Shown: positions 8,187 through 15,601, counted from the first letter of the stretch. The stretch is 41,159 nt of DNA from Gammaproteobacteria bacterium (GCA_030428905.1 JAUIED010000024.1:1-41159), one strand, 5' to 3'. Made by a program: numbers and translations. The notes: generated by a model from the sequence alone, not told the origin.

Positions 8187-9314
8187 TTGAACCTGGAACG
8201 ATTTAATGCCAATACTACCCGCCAGTTTCCCAGGTCGGTAGCACACACATTGGATCCAGAGCGTAACTCCGCGTTTGTATTGGCAGGTACGTCGGTCGCC
8301 CCGGGCACGATGGCGGAAATCGACCTGCCGGCCGCCAGGTTGTACGGCAATACACCCATGGATCTCACGGCCATCGTCTTCAACGGCCGCAGACCCGGAC
8401 CGACGCTGCTCATCTGCGCGGCGATTCATGGGGATGAGATCAACGGCGTGGAGATCATCCGCAGGCTCAAGGAACTATCGTCCCTGCGTCGCCTGCGCGG
8501 CACGCTGATCATGGTGCCGGTGGTGAATCTCTACGGCTTCGTGCACCGTTCCCGCTATCTGCCTGATCGACGCGATCTCAATCGATGTTTCCCCGGCAAA
8601 GAATCCGGCTCCCTCGGTGGTCGAGTGGCGCACCTGTTCTTCGAAGAGGTGGTGCAGCGCTGTACCCACGTGATCGACCTGCACACCGGCGCGGTGCACC
8701 GGCACAACCTGCCGCAGATCCGCGCGGCGCTGGACGATGCTGAGACCACGCGCATGGCGCATGCCTTCTCGATTCCGGTGATCGTCAACGCGGGTCTCAT
8801 CGATGGCACGCTGCGCGCTGCTGCCTACGAACACGGCGTGCCGGTTATAACCTACGAAGCCGGCGAGGCGCTGCGTCTGGATGAGAAATCCATCGTCACG
8901 GGCGTTCGCGGCTGTGCGGCAGTGATGCGGGATCTGGGCATGCTTCGCCGGCGCCAGACGCGGCACGCTCTGGCGGAGCCATTTGTGGCTACCAGCACAC
9001 GCTGGGTGCGGGCCGAGCAGGGGGGGATGTTTCGCGCGCTCGTCAACCTTGGTGCGCGGGTGAAGAAGGGCGAGGTTATCGGTGTGATCTCCGAGCCATT
9101 CGGCGCGGAGGAAAGTGTCGTTGAGTCGCCTGTGGAGGGGATTGTCATCTGCGTGAACAATCTGCCGCTGGTCATCGAGGGGGAAGCGGTGATGCACATC
9201 GCGCGCTTTGGTGAGGCGGTGGCCGTGGAAGGAGAAATCGCCAGCCACGAAACGCAGATCGAGAATGATCCCCTGTATGCGGTGGAAACCGTCGGCGATT
9301 TGGACCTGCGCTGA
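8187..9314 (+). CDS. Succinylglutamate desuccinylase/aspartoacylase-family deacylase
   Basis: 375 aa, a zinc-dependent amidohydrolase/carboxypeptidase-like fold (AstE/ASPA family). Seen: the zinc-binding HGDEINGVEIIRRL (His and Glu ligands), DLNRCFPG, and the third ligand region DLHTGAVHRHNLPQIRA. A biotinyl-like C-terminal segment (GVISEPFGAEESVVESPVEG) is common in this subfamily. Homology begins around FVLAGTSVAPG, so the start must be upstream of the ATG at 8310. TTG at 8187 is used and TTG at 8250 is an alternative. Transcribed divergently from the mscS gene, only 29 bp away with the starts chosen. The substrate is unknown. Confidence 0.85.
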   Translation: MNLERFNANTTRQFPRSVAHTLDPERNSAFVLAGTSVAPGTMAEIDLPAARLYGNTPMDLTAIVFNGRRPGPTLLICAAIHGDEINGVEIIRRLKELSSLRRLRGTLIMVPVVNLYGFVHRSRYLPDRRDLNRCFPGKESGSLGGRVAHLFFEEVVQRCTHVIDLHTGAVHRHNLPQIRAALDDAETTRMAHAFSIPVIVNAGLIDGTLRAAAYEHGVPVITYEAGEALRLDEKSIVTGVRGCAAVMRDLGMLRRRQTRHALAEPFVATSTRWVRAEQGGMFRALVNLGARVKKGEVIGVISEPFGAEESVVESPVEGIVICVNNLPLVIEGEAVMHIARFGEAVAVEGEIASHETQIENDPLYAVETVGDLDLR

Positions 9315-9318
9315 GAAC

Positions 9319-9343
9319 GGCCGCCGTGTGGAAGCAGGCGGCC
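9319..9343. terminator. Hairpin between deacylase stop and the original lipoprotein stop
   Basis: GGCCGCC and GGCGGCC flank an 11-nt loop. It sits between the stop at 9314 (plus strand) and the ancestral stop at 9360 (minus strand), a typical place for a bidirectional terminator. There is no clear T tract. Confidence 0.45.
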
Positions 9344-9359
9344 GTGGTGGCTGGTCTGC

Positions 9360-9545
9360 TCAGCTTTGAGGAGTGGAGACCTCTGCTTTCTGCTGCGCAG
9401 CCTGTGTTTGCTCCAGGAGACGTGTCCTGGCGGTTTTCGTGATGTTGTGGCCGGCGTCGATGCGACTGGTGGCGTCGTCCGCTTCTCGTGCGGCTTTGCT
9501 CACCAGCTTGCGGCCTTTGACGATGTCGTCTTCGCCGTCTTCTAT
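9360..9545 (-). pseudogene. Severed 3' end of the helical lipoprotein gene
   Basis: On the minus strand these 186 bases read as 61 residues without an internal stop and end in TGA at 9362-9360. They start IEDGEDDIVKGRKLVSK and finish QQKAEVSTPQS. The fragment has no start codon of its own and continues, in frame, the 120-aa lipoprotein at 9676-10038 if the 141-bp element and one CTAT duplication are removed (145 bp, giving 177 aa plus stop). The restored protein carries repeated helical units of the form GxxxIxxGxxxxxxA on both sides of the junction. The fragment is therefore a recently disconnected C-terminal third, not a separate gene. Confidence 0.88.
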
Positions 9546-9686
9546 CAGGGTGCTAAAAAAGTACTTCCTGTACTTTTTCAGCGACCGCGGGCTGTCGCCC
9601 GCTCACGCCGAATCAAGCACTTACGTGCTTGGTTCGCGGCCCGTCCGTCCCTGGCCGGGGTACCAGGCTGCTTTTTCAGCAGCCTG
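9546..9686. mobile_element. 141-bp MITE-like palindromic element, copy 1
   Basis: Starts CAGGGTGCT and ends AGCAGCCTG. The imperfect terminal inverted repeats match at 16 of 18 positions. It is flanked by the direct repeat CTAT (9542-9545 and 9687-9690), a 4-bp target duplication. Four hairpins follow one another inside it. It is 139/141 identical to the copy at 40810-40950, differing at 9555 (A for G) and 9660 (G for A); the first change weakens hairpin 1. It has no coding capacity, so it must be mobilised in trans. It interrupts the lipoprotein gene on the minus strand. Confidence 0.9.
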
Positions 9687-10038
9687 CTATGTCCTCAAGT
9701 CCCTGCTCCCAACGTTCAGCGATTTTCTGCAAGGCCTTTGCTTCGGTACGAATCTGTTTGGGGTCGGTAGAGGCGCCTGCCGCAGCCGATCGCACGCCGT
9801 AGTCCCTGCGCGCCTGCTCCACACGCAGCTCGCCCTCTGAGATCGAGCCTTCGCCAGTGCTGATCAGCAATCTGCCCTCGGCTCGGCGTGATTCTGCGCG
9901 GCGCAACGCTTTTTCTGCTTCGAGCACTTGCTGCTGCCCATGGGCGATCTGTTCGTGTGGGTCCACCGGCAGCTCGTTGCGTGAAGACACGCATGCTGAG
10001 AGCAGAAGGGTGGGAACCAGTGCGAGAAGCAGTTTCAT
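9676..10038 (-). CDS. Helical lipoprotein, truncated by element insertion
   Basis: 120 aa. The signal peptide MKLLLALVPTLLLSAC ends in a lipobox (LLSAC), followed by an alanine-, arginine- and glutamate-rich alpha-helical, probably coiled-coil region. Its last residues (AGC) and the TGA stop are encoded by the mobile element; the native protein would continue for 61 further residues (9545-9360). It lies 102 bp downstream of the 480-aa OmpA-domain gene on the same strand, and has its own ECF-type promoter 38 nt upstream of the ATG. It may act as an envelope partner of that OmpA protein. Whether the truncated form works is unknown. No close functional family recognised. Confidence 0.75.
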   Translation of the reverse strand: MKLLLALVPTLLLSACVSSRNELPVDPHEQIAHGQQQVLEAEKALRRAESRRAEGRLLISTGEGSISEGELRVEQARRDYGVRSAAAGASTDPKQIRTEAKALQKIAERWEQGLEDIAGC

Positions 10039-10076
10039 TGTCGTAGCCCTGTTTTGTGGTCGTTGGTGGCTACGAA

Positions 10077-10106
10077 GAAGACGCGAGCAATCGGCGGTGA
10101 GTCACA
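10077..10106 (-). promoter_or_regulatory. Predicted ECF-sigma promoter P2 (helical lipoprotein)
   Basis: Minus strand: ATGTGACT (-35 core 10106-10100), 17-nt spacer, GTCTTC (-10, 10082-10077), start codon 38 nt downstream. This -10 is the weakest of the six. The -35 element lies in the loop of the inverted repeat at 10087-10123. Confidence 0.65.
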
Positions 10107-10123
10107 TCTCAACCGCCGATTGC
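10087..10123. repeat. 12-bp perfect inverted repeat enclosing a -35 element
   Basis: GCAATCGGCGGT (10087-10098) and ACCGCCGATTGC (10112-10123) flank a 13-nt loop that holds AGTCACA, the complement of promoter P2's -35. The hairpin lies just downstream of the OmpA-domain gene stop (10141, minus strand), so it may be that gene's terminator or attenuator, although no T tract follows. It could tie readthrough from OmpA to use of P2. Confidence 0.7.
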
Positions 10124-10140
10124 CCGTGTTGCTGTTGGGT

Positions 10141-11583
10141 CTACCAGTTGGGGTAGATCACCAGGTCGATACGCCGGTTGCGGCGTCGGCCGTCCTCCGT
10201 TTCGTTGTTTGCGATGGGCGCGGTTTCACCGTATCCCACGGCGGTGAGGTTACCGGGGGAAACGCCGCCGTTCTTGAGCAGGTAACCCAGTACCTCCTGT
10301 GCGCGCTGATTGGACAGAGCCAAGTTGGAAGCGTCGGCGCCGAAAGAGTCTGTGTGCCCTTCGACGATCACCGGCACTTCCGGGAACATGGACAGCGCCT
10401 GCAACACCTTGCTGAGCAGCAGGTCGTGCTGTGCCTCGAGCTGCCACTTGCCGACGGCAAAGTTGAGGCCGACCATGCGCAGGATCAAACGCTCTTTGGA
10501 ACGCAGCACAAGCGCTTCGTGCGGCTGGAAGAGGCCCTCGATGCGTGTGATCTGTTCTTTTTGCCGCTCCCTGCGGGCCAGCTCCTGATTGAGGCGTTCG
10601 CGGGCCTGTGATTGACCGCCGAGTTCTTCCTGCAACCTGGCTACTTCGCCATCAAGCAACGCGATGTGCGATTGCGCATCGGCATGCTGGGTACGCACCG
10701 TGGCAAGCTCCTGCTTGAGTGTGTTCACTGCGTTGCGAATCGCTTGGTTGGCGGCTGTTGGTCCCTCGTCGAAATGCACAGCCAGGTCCAAGGTATCGGC
10801 GGTGCTGACGATTTCTGCTTCCCAATCGAGAAGGACCTGTTCAAAAGAAATCTTGTTGTCATCCACCCGTTCCCACAGAGAGGCGACGTAGGTGGCGTGC
10901 ATCGCGTTGTGTAGTGCACGGCGCGCCAGATCGCGCGGCCGGTCGGTGTCGTAGCGGTCGCGCGCCAGCTCCGCTTTCGCTTCGTTGAGGAGGTCCACCG
11001 CGTTCTTGTACGAAACCGGCGCCTCGTCATCCGCGTCGAGCTCGCGCGCAGCCTGAATCTGCTTTTCGATACGTTGGAACAGCGTCACTTCGATGGCGGC
11101 AAGCTCTGCTTCCCGGTAGCCTTTCTCTGCCTTCTCTGCGTAGCGCTCGACGCCGCGTTTGCGCTCGGCTTCCACGCGGCGCGCAGCTTCATAGAAACTA
11201 TCAGATGCCTCTGTCCACACTTTGCCGGCGGAGTCCGCAGCTCCAGCAGACTTGGCATCCAGGCGGGCCTGATATGCCGCCTGTAGGGCATTGCGCACCC
11301 GCGCTGAATTGCCCGCAGCGGCGTCAAACTGTCCCTGCGCTTCCGCCAGCAACCGAGTGATGCGCTCGAGGTTGCCACCGTCGGCAAACAGCGACTCGGC
11401 GCGTTGGTAATTCTGCGCGGCTTTGGCGTAAGTGTCCGGGGACAATACCGCTGCATCTGCGTCGTTGGCGCGCTTCAGTGCGGCCTGCGCGTCGTCGAAT
11501 ACCGGGCCGCGGAGGTTATCCATGGCGTGGGCAGCGCCGATCAGCATGATCAGCGGCAGCCAGATGATCCTTTTAATGTCCAC
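10141..11583 (-). CDS. Periplasmic coiled-coil protein with C-terminal OmpA domain
   Basis: 480 aa. The signal peptide ends at GAAHA. DUF4398-like helical repeats follow (LSPDTYAKAAQNYQRAESLF), then a long coiled coil near residues 290-350 (LNQELARRERQKEQ), and finally an OmpA peptidoglycan-binding domain with VIVEGHTDSFGADASN, LSNQRAQEVLGYLL and RRRNRRIDLVIYP. It is predicted to reach from the envelope to peptidoglycan. The start is GTG at 11583, chosen because GGAG lies 6 nt upstream and the signal peptide begins there; a longer frame from 11646 would run through the promoter. Promoter P3 ends 34 nt upstream. It is transcribed divergently from the corA-mscS pair and precedes the helical lipoprotein gene. 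Confidence 0.9.
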   Translation of the reverse strand: MDIKRIIWLPLIMLIGAAHAMDNLRGPVFDDAQAALKRANDADAAVLSPDTYAKAAQNYQRAESLFADGGNLERITRLLAEAQGQFDAAAGNSARVRNALQAAYQARLDAKSAGAADSAGKVWTEASDSFYEAARRVEAERKRGVERYAEKAEKGYREAELAAIEVTLFQRIEKQIQAARELDADDEAPVSYKNAVDLLNEAKAELARDRYDTDRPRDLARRALHNAMHATYVASLWERVDDNKISFEQVLLDWEAEIVSTADTLDLAVHFDEGPTAANQAIRNAVNTLKQELATVRTQHADAQSHIALLDGEVARLQEELGGQSQARERLNQELARRERQKEQITRIEGLFQPHEALVLRSKERLILRMVGLNFAVGKWQLEAQHDLLLSKVLQALSMFPEVPVIVEGHTDSFGADASNLALSNQRAQEVLGYLLKNGGVSPGNLTAVGYGETAPIANNETEDGRRRNRRIDLVIYPNW

Positions 11584-11617
11584 TTGTATCTCCAGTCGTG
11601 GTGGTGCCTCTCGCAGG

Positions 11618-11647
11618 TAGGACTCTACCGAGTGGCGAGAAGTCACA
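11618..11647 (-). promoter_or_regulatory. Predicted ECF-sigma promoter P3 (OmpA-domain gene)
   Basis: Minus strand: GTGTGACT (-35 core 11647-11641), 17-nt spacer, GTCCTA (-10, 11623-11618). Start codon 34 nt downstream. Back to back with P4: the two -35 cores form the palindrome AGTCACAC-CAGT-GTGTGACT. Confidence 0.78.
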
Positions 11648-11653
11648 CCAGTG

Positions 11654-11683
11654 TGTGACTATCTTTGCGATGGCCGGGTCCTA
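11654..11683 (+). promoter_or_regulatory. Predicted ECF-sigma promoter P4 (corA-mscS)
   Basis: Plus strand: GTGTGACT (-35 core 11654-11660), 17-nt spacer, GTCCTA (-10, 11678-11683). Transcription would begin near 11690, just before the AGGAGG at 11693-11698. Confidence 0.78.
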
Positions 11684-11692
11684 TGCCCAAAC

Positions 11693-11698
11693 AGGAGG
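11693..11698 (+). promoter_or_regulatory. AGGAGG ribosome-binding site that decides the corA start
   Basis: Perfect AGGAGG, 8 nt before TTG at 11707. The in-frame ATG at 11683 overlaps the -10 of P4 and would not be on a transcript from that promoter. Confidence 0.65.
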
Positions 11699-11706
11699 CG
11701 TTGGCA

Positions 11707-12675
11707 TTGCATGTGATCCACTTTACCGTCGAAGGCGGTCTGCAGTCCGGTGGCGCCGATGTGCTGGATGCCTGGCGTGCCGGTGCGCGCGAAGGGCTCA
11801 TCTGGATTGATCTGGATGAGGAGACGGAGGACGCGCAGAGGGCGTTGTTTCGCGAGTTTTTCATTCACCCGCTGGCCGTACAGGATGCGCTTCGCACCCG
11901 ACACCCGCCCAAACTGGAGGTGTTCGACAGCGCAACTTTCCTCCTCTTGCGCGGGCTGGATGCTGCCCAGCCGGGCTTGGACTTCGGTGTCATCCAACTG
12001 GCTCTGTTCGCTGGAGACGGCTTCCTGATCACCCGCCACAGCGGCCGATCGGTGAGCGTAGAAATCGTACGGCGCGAGCTGTTCGCCGGCGAGCCGGAGG
12101 CGCACCCGGATTCGTCGCTTGCCCTGGCCCTCAGAATTGCCAACAAGCTGGCTCGTCGATATGTGGACCTGCTGTTGTCACTGGAGTCTCGACTTGACGA
12201 GATCGAGGACGAAATGTTCGTCGACCCCCACGATGGTCTCCTGAACGAGCTCACCCGGTATCGTTCGAAGTTGCGTCAGCTTCAGCGGATTGCCCGATAC
12301 CACACCATGCTGTCGGCCCGTCTTCGTGACCAGCGCGCGGAGCTTGAGGCGGAGCATCTCGTGCACGAGATGGTGGATCTCTACGAGCAGAACGAGCGCG
12401 CAGTGAGCCTGTCGGAGCTTTACCATCACATCGCCCAGGATCTCAGCGACAGCTACCTGGCACTGTCGTCCCACCGGCTGAATCGCGTGATGCAGATTCT
12501 CACGGTGTTTACCGTGATCTTCGTGCCGTTGACGTTCATCGCCGGTATCTACGGCATGAACTTCGAGAATATGCCGGAGCTCAAGTCGTCTATTGGTTAC
12601 TTCGCGGTGATTGCCGTGATGCTGCTGATCGCAACCATCCAACTGGTGTACTTCCGTCGGAGGAAGTGGATATGA
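11707..12675 (+). CDS. CorA-family magnesium/divalent cation transporter
   Basis: 322 aa from the TTG start. A cytoplasmic alpha/beta domain and long stalk helices are followed by two C-terminal membrane helices with the classical signature YGMNFENMPE, ending YFRRRKWI. This is the Mg2+/Co2+ CorA form, unlike the ZntB-like paralogue at 6393-7319. The TTG at 11707 is preferred because AGGAGG lies 8 nt upstream and the mapped promoter excludes the ATG at 11683; GTG at 11713 is possible. Its stop overlaps the start of the next mscS gene (ATGA), so translation is coupled. Predicted member of the ECF regulon through P4. Confidence 0.9.
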   Translation: MHVIHFTVEGGLQSGGADVLDAWRAGAREGLIWIDLDEETEDAQRALFREFFIHPLAVQDALRTRHPPKLEVFDSATFLLLRGLDAAQPGLDFGVIQLALFAGDGFLITRHSGRSVSVEIVRRELFAGEPEAHPDSSLALALRIANKLARRYVDLLLSLESRLDEIEDEMFVDPHDGLLNELTRYRSKLRQLQRIARYHTMLSARLRDQRAELEAEHLVHEMVDLYEQNERAVSLSELYHHIAQDLSDSYLALSSHRLNRVMQILTVFTVIFVPLTFIAGIYGMNFENMPELKSSIGYFAVIAVMLLIATIQLVYFRRRKWI

Positions 12676-14015
12676 GTGGCGCGCCTCGTCCGGAACTGAT
12701 CGATCAGTTGTTCGATGTAGACACCTGGGCTGCTCTTGGCGAGTGGTTGGTGAACTTCGTGACGCGATCGGTGCTTTCGTGGAACACCCTTGTCGAGTTG
12801 GCTCTGGTCGCCGCTGCAGCTTTGCTTGCCTGGCGCCTCAGCCGGCCGTTGGGAGCGAGGCTGCAGCAGAAGGCGGCACAACAGGGGCGCTCGGCTTTTC
12901 TGCAGCGCCTGTGGCGCACGCTGGCGACAAACACGTTTCCTCTCGTGTGGCTGGTGCTGCAGGTCGGGCTTCTGCTGGCGGCACCGATGCTTGGCATTCG
13001 TGAACAGACACTGACTCTCACCACCAACCTGTTGGCTGCCTGGGCTGTGGTCAATCTGGCGACGATCGTCGTAGCGAACGCGGCCTGGGCGAGGACCGTA
13101 GCAGTGTTGGCCTGGTCTGTGGCGGCGTTGAACATTCTGGGGGTGCTCGATGCTGTTCTGGTGGCGCTCGATGGTGTGGAGTTCACGCTGGGGAGCCTGA
13201 ATCTGTCGCTGTTGACCCTGCTCCAGGCGGTGCTCACCCTCATGGTGCTGTTCTGGGGGGCTCGCGTAGCCGCTCAATACGCAGAGAGCCGCCTGCGCGG
13301 CGCGCAGAACATGTCGCCGTCGATGCAGGTTCTGGCCAGCAAGCTCATCAGCATTGGCCTGCTGGTGGTCGCGGTGGTGGCGAGCCTGTCGGTGGTGGGC
13401 ATTGATCTGACCGCGCTGACCGTGCTTGGAGGCGCCATCGGTGTAGGCCTGGGCTTTGGCTTGCAGAAGATCTTTGCCAATCTCGTGAGCGGTTTCATTC
13501 TGCTCATGGAAAAGTCTATCAAGCCGGGCGATGTGATCGAGGTGGCGGGCTACTACGGCCGCGTGGAATCCCTCGGCGCCCGCTATGTGTCCGTCTACAC
13601 CCGCGACGGCATCGAACATCTGATTCCCAATGAGGATCTGATCGTTAACCGGGTGGAGAATTGGTCGTACTCTCAGGATCTTCTACGCCTGCGCAAGACC
13701 GTTGGAATCCACTACAGGTCAGACGTGCGCAAAGCCATTGAGCTGTGTTTAGAGGCGGCGGCAGAAACGCCGCGCATCCTCAGCGATCCGCGCCCGGTGT
13801 GCCTGCTGCGGGACTTTGGTGAGAGCTCGGTAGACCTGGAAATGCGTTTCTGGATCAACGACCCGATGAACGGCCGGGCAAACGTCACCAGCGATCTACT
13901 GTTGCGCATCTGGGACCGTTTTCATGCACACGGTATCGAGATTCCGTACCCGCAACGCGATCTGCATCTGCGCAGCGCCGAGGTGCCGCTCGGTGTGCAC
14001 CTGGAGGCTCAGTAG
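12672..14015 (+). CDS. MscS-family mechanosensitive channel (second of three, larger form)
   Basis: 447 aa. About five N-terminal membrane segments are followed by the MscS core: VLGGAIGVGLGFGLQKIFAN, GFILLMEKSIKPGDVIEVAG, YTRDGIEHLIPNEDLIVNRV and a C-terminal domain ending EIPYPQRDLHLRS. It is larger than the first MscS protein because of the extra transmembrane segments, as in YbdG/YnaI-type channels. The ATG at 12672 overlaps the corA stop by 4 bp and lies 7 nt after GGAGGA. The gene ends 7 bp inside the convergent CNNM gene. It should be transcribed with corA from P4. Confidence 0.93.
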   Translation: MSGAPRPELIDQLFDVDTWAALGEWLVNFVTRSVLSWNTLVELALVAAAALLAWRLSRPLGARLQQKAAQQGRSAFLQRLWRTLATNTFPLVWLVLQVGLLLAAPMLGIREQTLTLTTNLLAAWAVVNLATIVVANAAWARTVAVLAWSVAALNILGVLDAVLVALDGVEFTLGSLNLSLLTLLQAVLTLMVLFWGARVAAQYAESRLRGAQNMSPSMQVLASKLISIGLLVVAVVASLSVVGIDLTALTVLGGAIGVGLGFGLQKIFANLVSGFILLMEKSIKPGDVIEVAGYYGRVESLGARYVSVYTRDGIEHLIPNEDLIVNRVENWSYSQDLLRLRKTVGIHYRSDVRKAIELCLEAAAETPRILSDPRPVCLLRDFGESSVDLEMRFWINDPMNGRANVTSDLLLRIWDRFHAHGIEIPYPQRDLHLRSAEVPLGVHLEAQ

Positions 14016-15022
14016 ACACCGTCGAGCAAACGACCGAAGAGATCTGCACCGGTAATGATGCGTTTGTTATCGGTGGTCCAGACGAGCACCACGTCGTTTT
14101 CGATGACGCCTTTGCGGAGCGGGTCAGCGGTCGGGCTCTTCGTCAGCATGCGAATCACGCGATCCAGACGTGTGGTGCGCGAACGCACGATGACGGGGCG
14201 GTGGCAGAAATCGTAGGGGTCCACTACGCTGGCAAAAGCGACGGCACGTAGAAAACCGTCTGCGTCGAGGATGAGCTGCGGTTCGCCGTCTTCGTCGGTG
14301 AGCACCACCCATTTGTGACCTGATGCGTTGATTCGGCGTAGAAACTCGTTGTCCATGTCGCCGTTCACAAGCTCTGGAAAACGAGGCAGATCGAGATCGG
14401 TAGGCATGGCCACAACGCTGAGCGCATCCAGCGGTTCTCCTTCCTCTACTGCGGCGATGTCGTCCAGTTCCAGGAAGTTCATTGCGCCAATACCCTCGAT
14501 ATTGTCGACGTCCGAGTGTTCTTCTTCGACGTGCTTGCGCAGCATGTCTTTGATGACCTGTTCCTGAAAGTACTCGGGTGCTTCCTTGCCGAGCCACTTG
14601 TCGAGAACCAGCGCCGATGGTTTGGCGAATGGGAACAGCAGAAACTGGTAGGCCCGCAAGAGCGGCCCGAGCAGGGACGCCATGCGCAATGCGTTTCGCG
14701 AGAAGTAGGCCTGCGGAATGATCTCACCGAGGAACGTGATGAGAATAGTGGAAAACAGAAAGGCGCTTACACCGGCCAGCACGGAGTTGGACAGGAGCGT
14801 CAGGAGTACGTTGATGCCCACGTTTCCCCAGAGAATCGTGGCCAGCAGAAAGTTGCTGTCCTGGCGCATGCTCAGCACGCGTTGCGCGCGTGCATCAGTT
14901 TCGGCGATGACTTCGAGTTGCAGTCGGGAGAGCCCGAAAAACGCGAGGTTGAGGCCGGAGAACATCGCCGATTGCGTGATGCACAATGCGATGCCGAGCC
15001 ATATGAGGGTATCGGCGGTCAT
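14009..15022 (-). CDS. CNNM/DUF21-domain membrane protein (CorC/HlyC-like)
   Basis: 337 aa. The DUF21 transmembrane domain comes first (FSGLNLAFFGLSRLQLEVIA, then TILWGNVGINVLLTLLSN and ITFLGEIIPQAYFSRNALRM). A cytoplasmic region follows that looks CBS-like but degenerate (HKWVVLTDEDGEPQLILDAD and LVWTTDNKRIITGADLF). Related proteins act in Mg2+/Co2+ efflux or homeostasis. The ATG at 15022 overlaps the ECF sigma stop by 4 bp (ATGA) and gives the normal family N-terminus; the frame extends upstream without meaning. The coupling to the sigma gene suggests either a regulated target or a membrane partner of the sigma factor. Confidence 0.88.
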   Translation of the reverse strand: MTADTLIWLGIALCITQSAMFSGLNLAFFGLSRLQLEVIAETDARAQRVLSMRQDSNFLLATILWGNVGINVLLTLLSNSVLAGVSAFLFSTILITFLGEIIPQAYFSRNALRMASLLGPLLRAYQFLLFPFAKPSALVLDKWLGKEAPEYFQEQVIKDMLRKHVEEEHSDVDNIEGIGAMNFLELDDIAAVEEGEPLDALSVVAMPTDLDLPRFPELVNGDMDNEFLRRINASGHKWVVLTDEDGEPQLILDADGFLRAVAFASVVDPYDFCHRPVIVRSRTTRLDRVIRMLTKSPTADPLRKGVIENDVVLVWTTDNKRIITGADLFGRLLDGVY

Positions 15023-15567
15023 GATTCGAAATCCATGGCTAATTTGATTTTTTCCAGCGCCCGGTAGTAGCGCATCTTCACCGCGCTCAAGCCGAGGCCG
15101 GTAACCTCGGCAATCTCGCCAAACTCCAGATCCTGCAGGAGCTTCAGACACACCACGGTACGTTCGTCTGCTGCGAGTGGCCGGAGCATGGCGGCGAACT
15201 GGTCTGCGTCTGCCGGTGAATCTGCAATCTCGGGGGCGACATCCGCATCGGCACCCAGTTCGTTGTTCAGTCCGCGCCGCTTGTCCGCCTCTCTTGCTTC
15301 CCGCGCCAGGTGCGAGCGGCACACGTTGACGGTGATACGGTGCAGCCAGGCAGGAAACCGCTCGGCGTCGGCCAGTGCGGGCAGACCGTTCAGCACGCGC
15401 AGCATGACGTCCTGAGCGATGCTGTCCGCAGCATCCGAGTCATGCACGATGCCGCGGGCGAGCCGACGCACGCCGCCGAGCTGCATACGCACCAGGGCTT
15501 CGTAGGCGGAAAACCGGTAGGGCAGTTCCTGTTGTGCCCTGTGAACGAGGTCGACGAGGTCCGTCAT
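15019..15567 (-). CDS. ECF-type RNA polymerase sigma factor
   Basis: 182 aa, sigma-70 family with regions 2 and 4 only. Region 2 runs about residues 22-95 (DAADSIAQDVMLRVLNGLP and FPAWLHRITVNVCRSHLARE). An acidic linker of about 25 residues follows. Region 4 runs about residues 128-178 (LAADERTVVCLKLLQDLEF, then EIAEVTGLGLSAVKMRYYRA, the helix-turn-helix that reads the -35). It directs RNA polymerase to its own promoter class. It is the third gene of an operon: 76-aa protein, MscS-like channel, sigma, CNNM protein. The operon starts at predicted promoter P5, so the gene is probably autoregulated. No zinc-finger or classical anti-sigma gene adjoins it. Confidence 0.93.
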   Translation of the reverse strand: MTDLVDLVHRAQQELPYRFSAYEALVRMQLGGVRRLARGIVHDSDAADSIAQDVMLRVLNGLPALADAERFPAWLHRITVNVCRSHLAREAREADKRRGLNNELGADADVAPEIADSPADADQFAAMLRPLAADERTVVCLKLLQDLEFGEIAEVTGLGLSAVKMRYYRALEKIKLAMDFES

Positions 15568-15601
15568 CAGTCAGTGGCCGCTGTGCTGCGGGCACGGAGG
15601 A

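Noticed and set aside
8157-8250. ECF-type promoter for the first MscS/CorA pair or the deacylase
   Set aside because: No TGTGACT-like element is present in the short divergent region.
9366-9840. Plus-strand open frames across 9366-9840
   Set aside because: They are shadows of the minus-strand lipoprotein gene and of the mobile element; the minus-strand reading restores a coherent protein.
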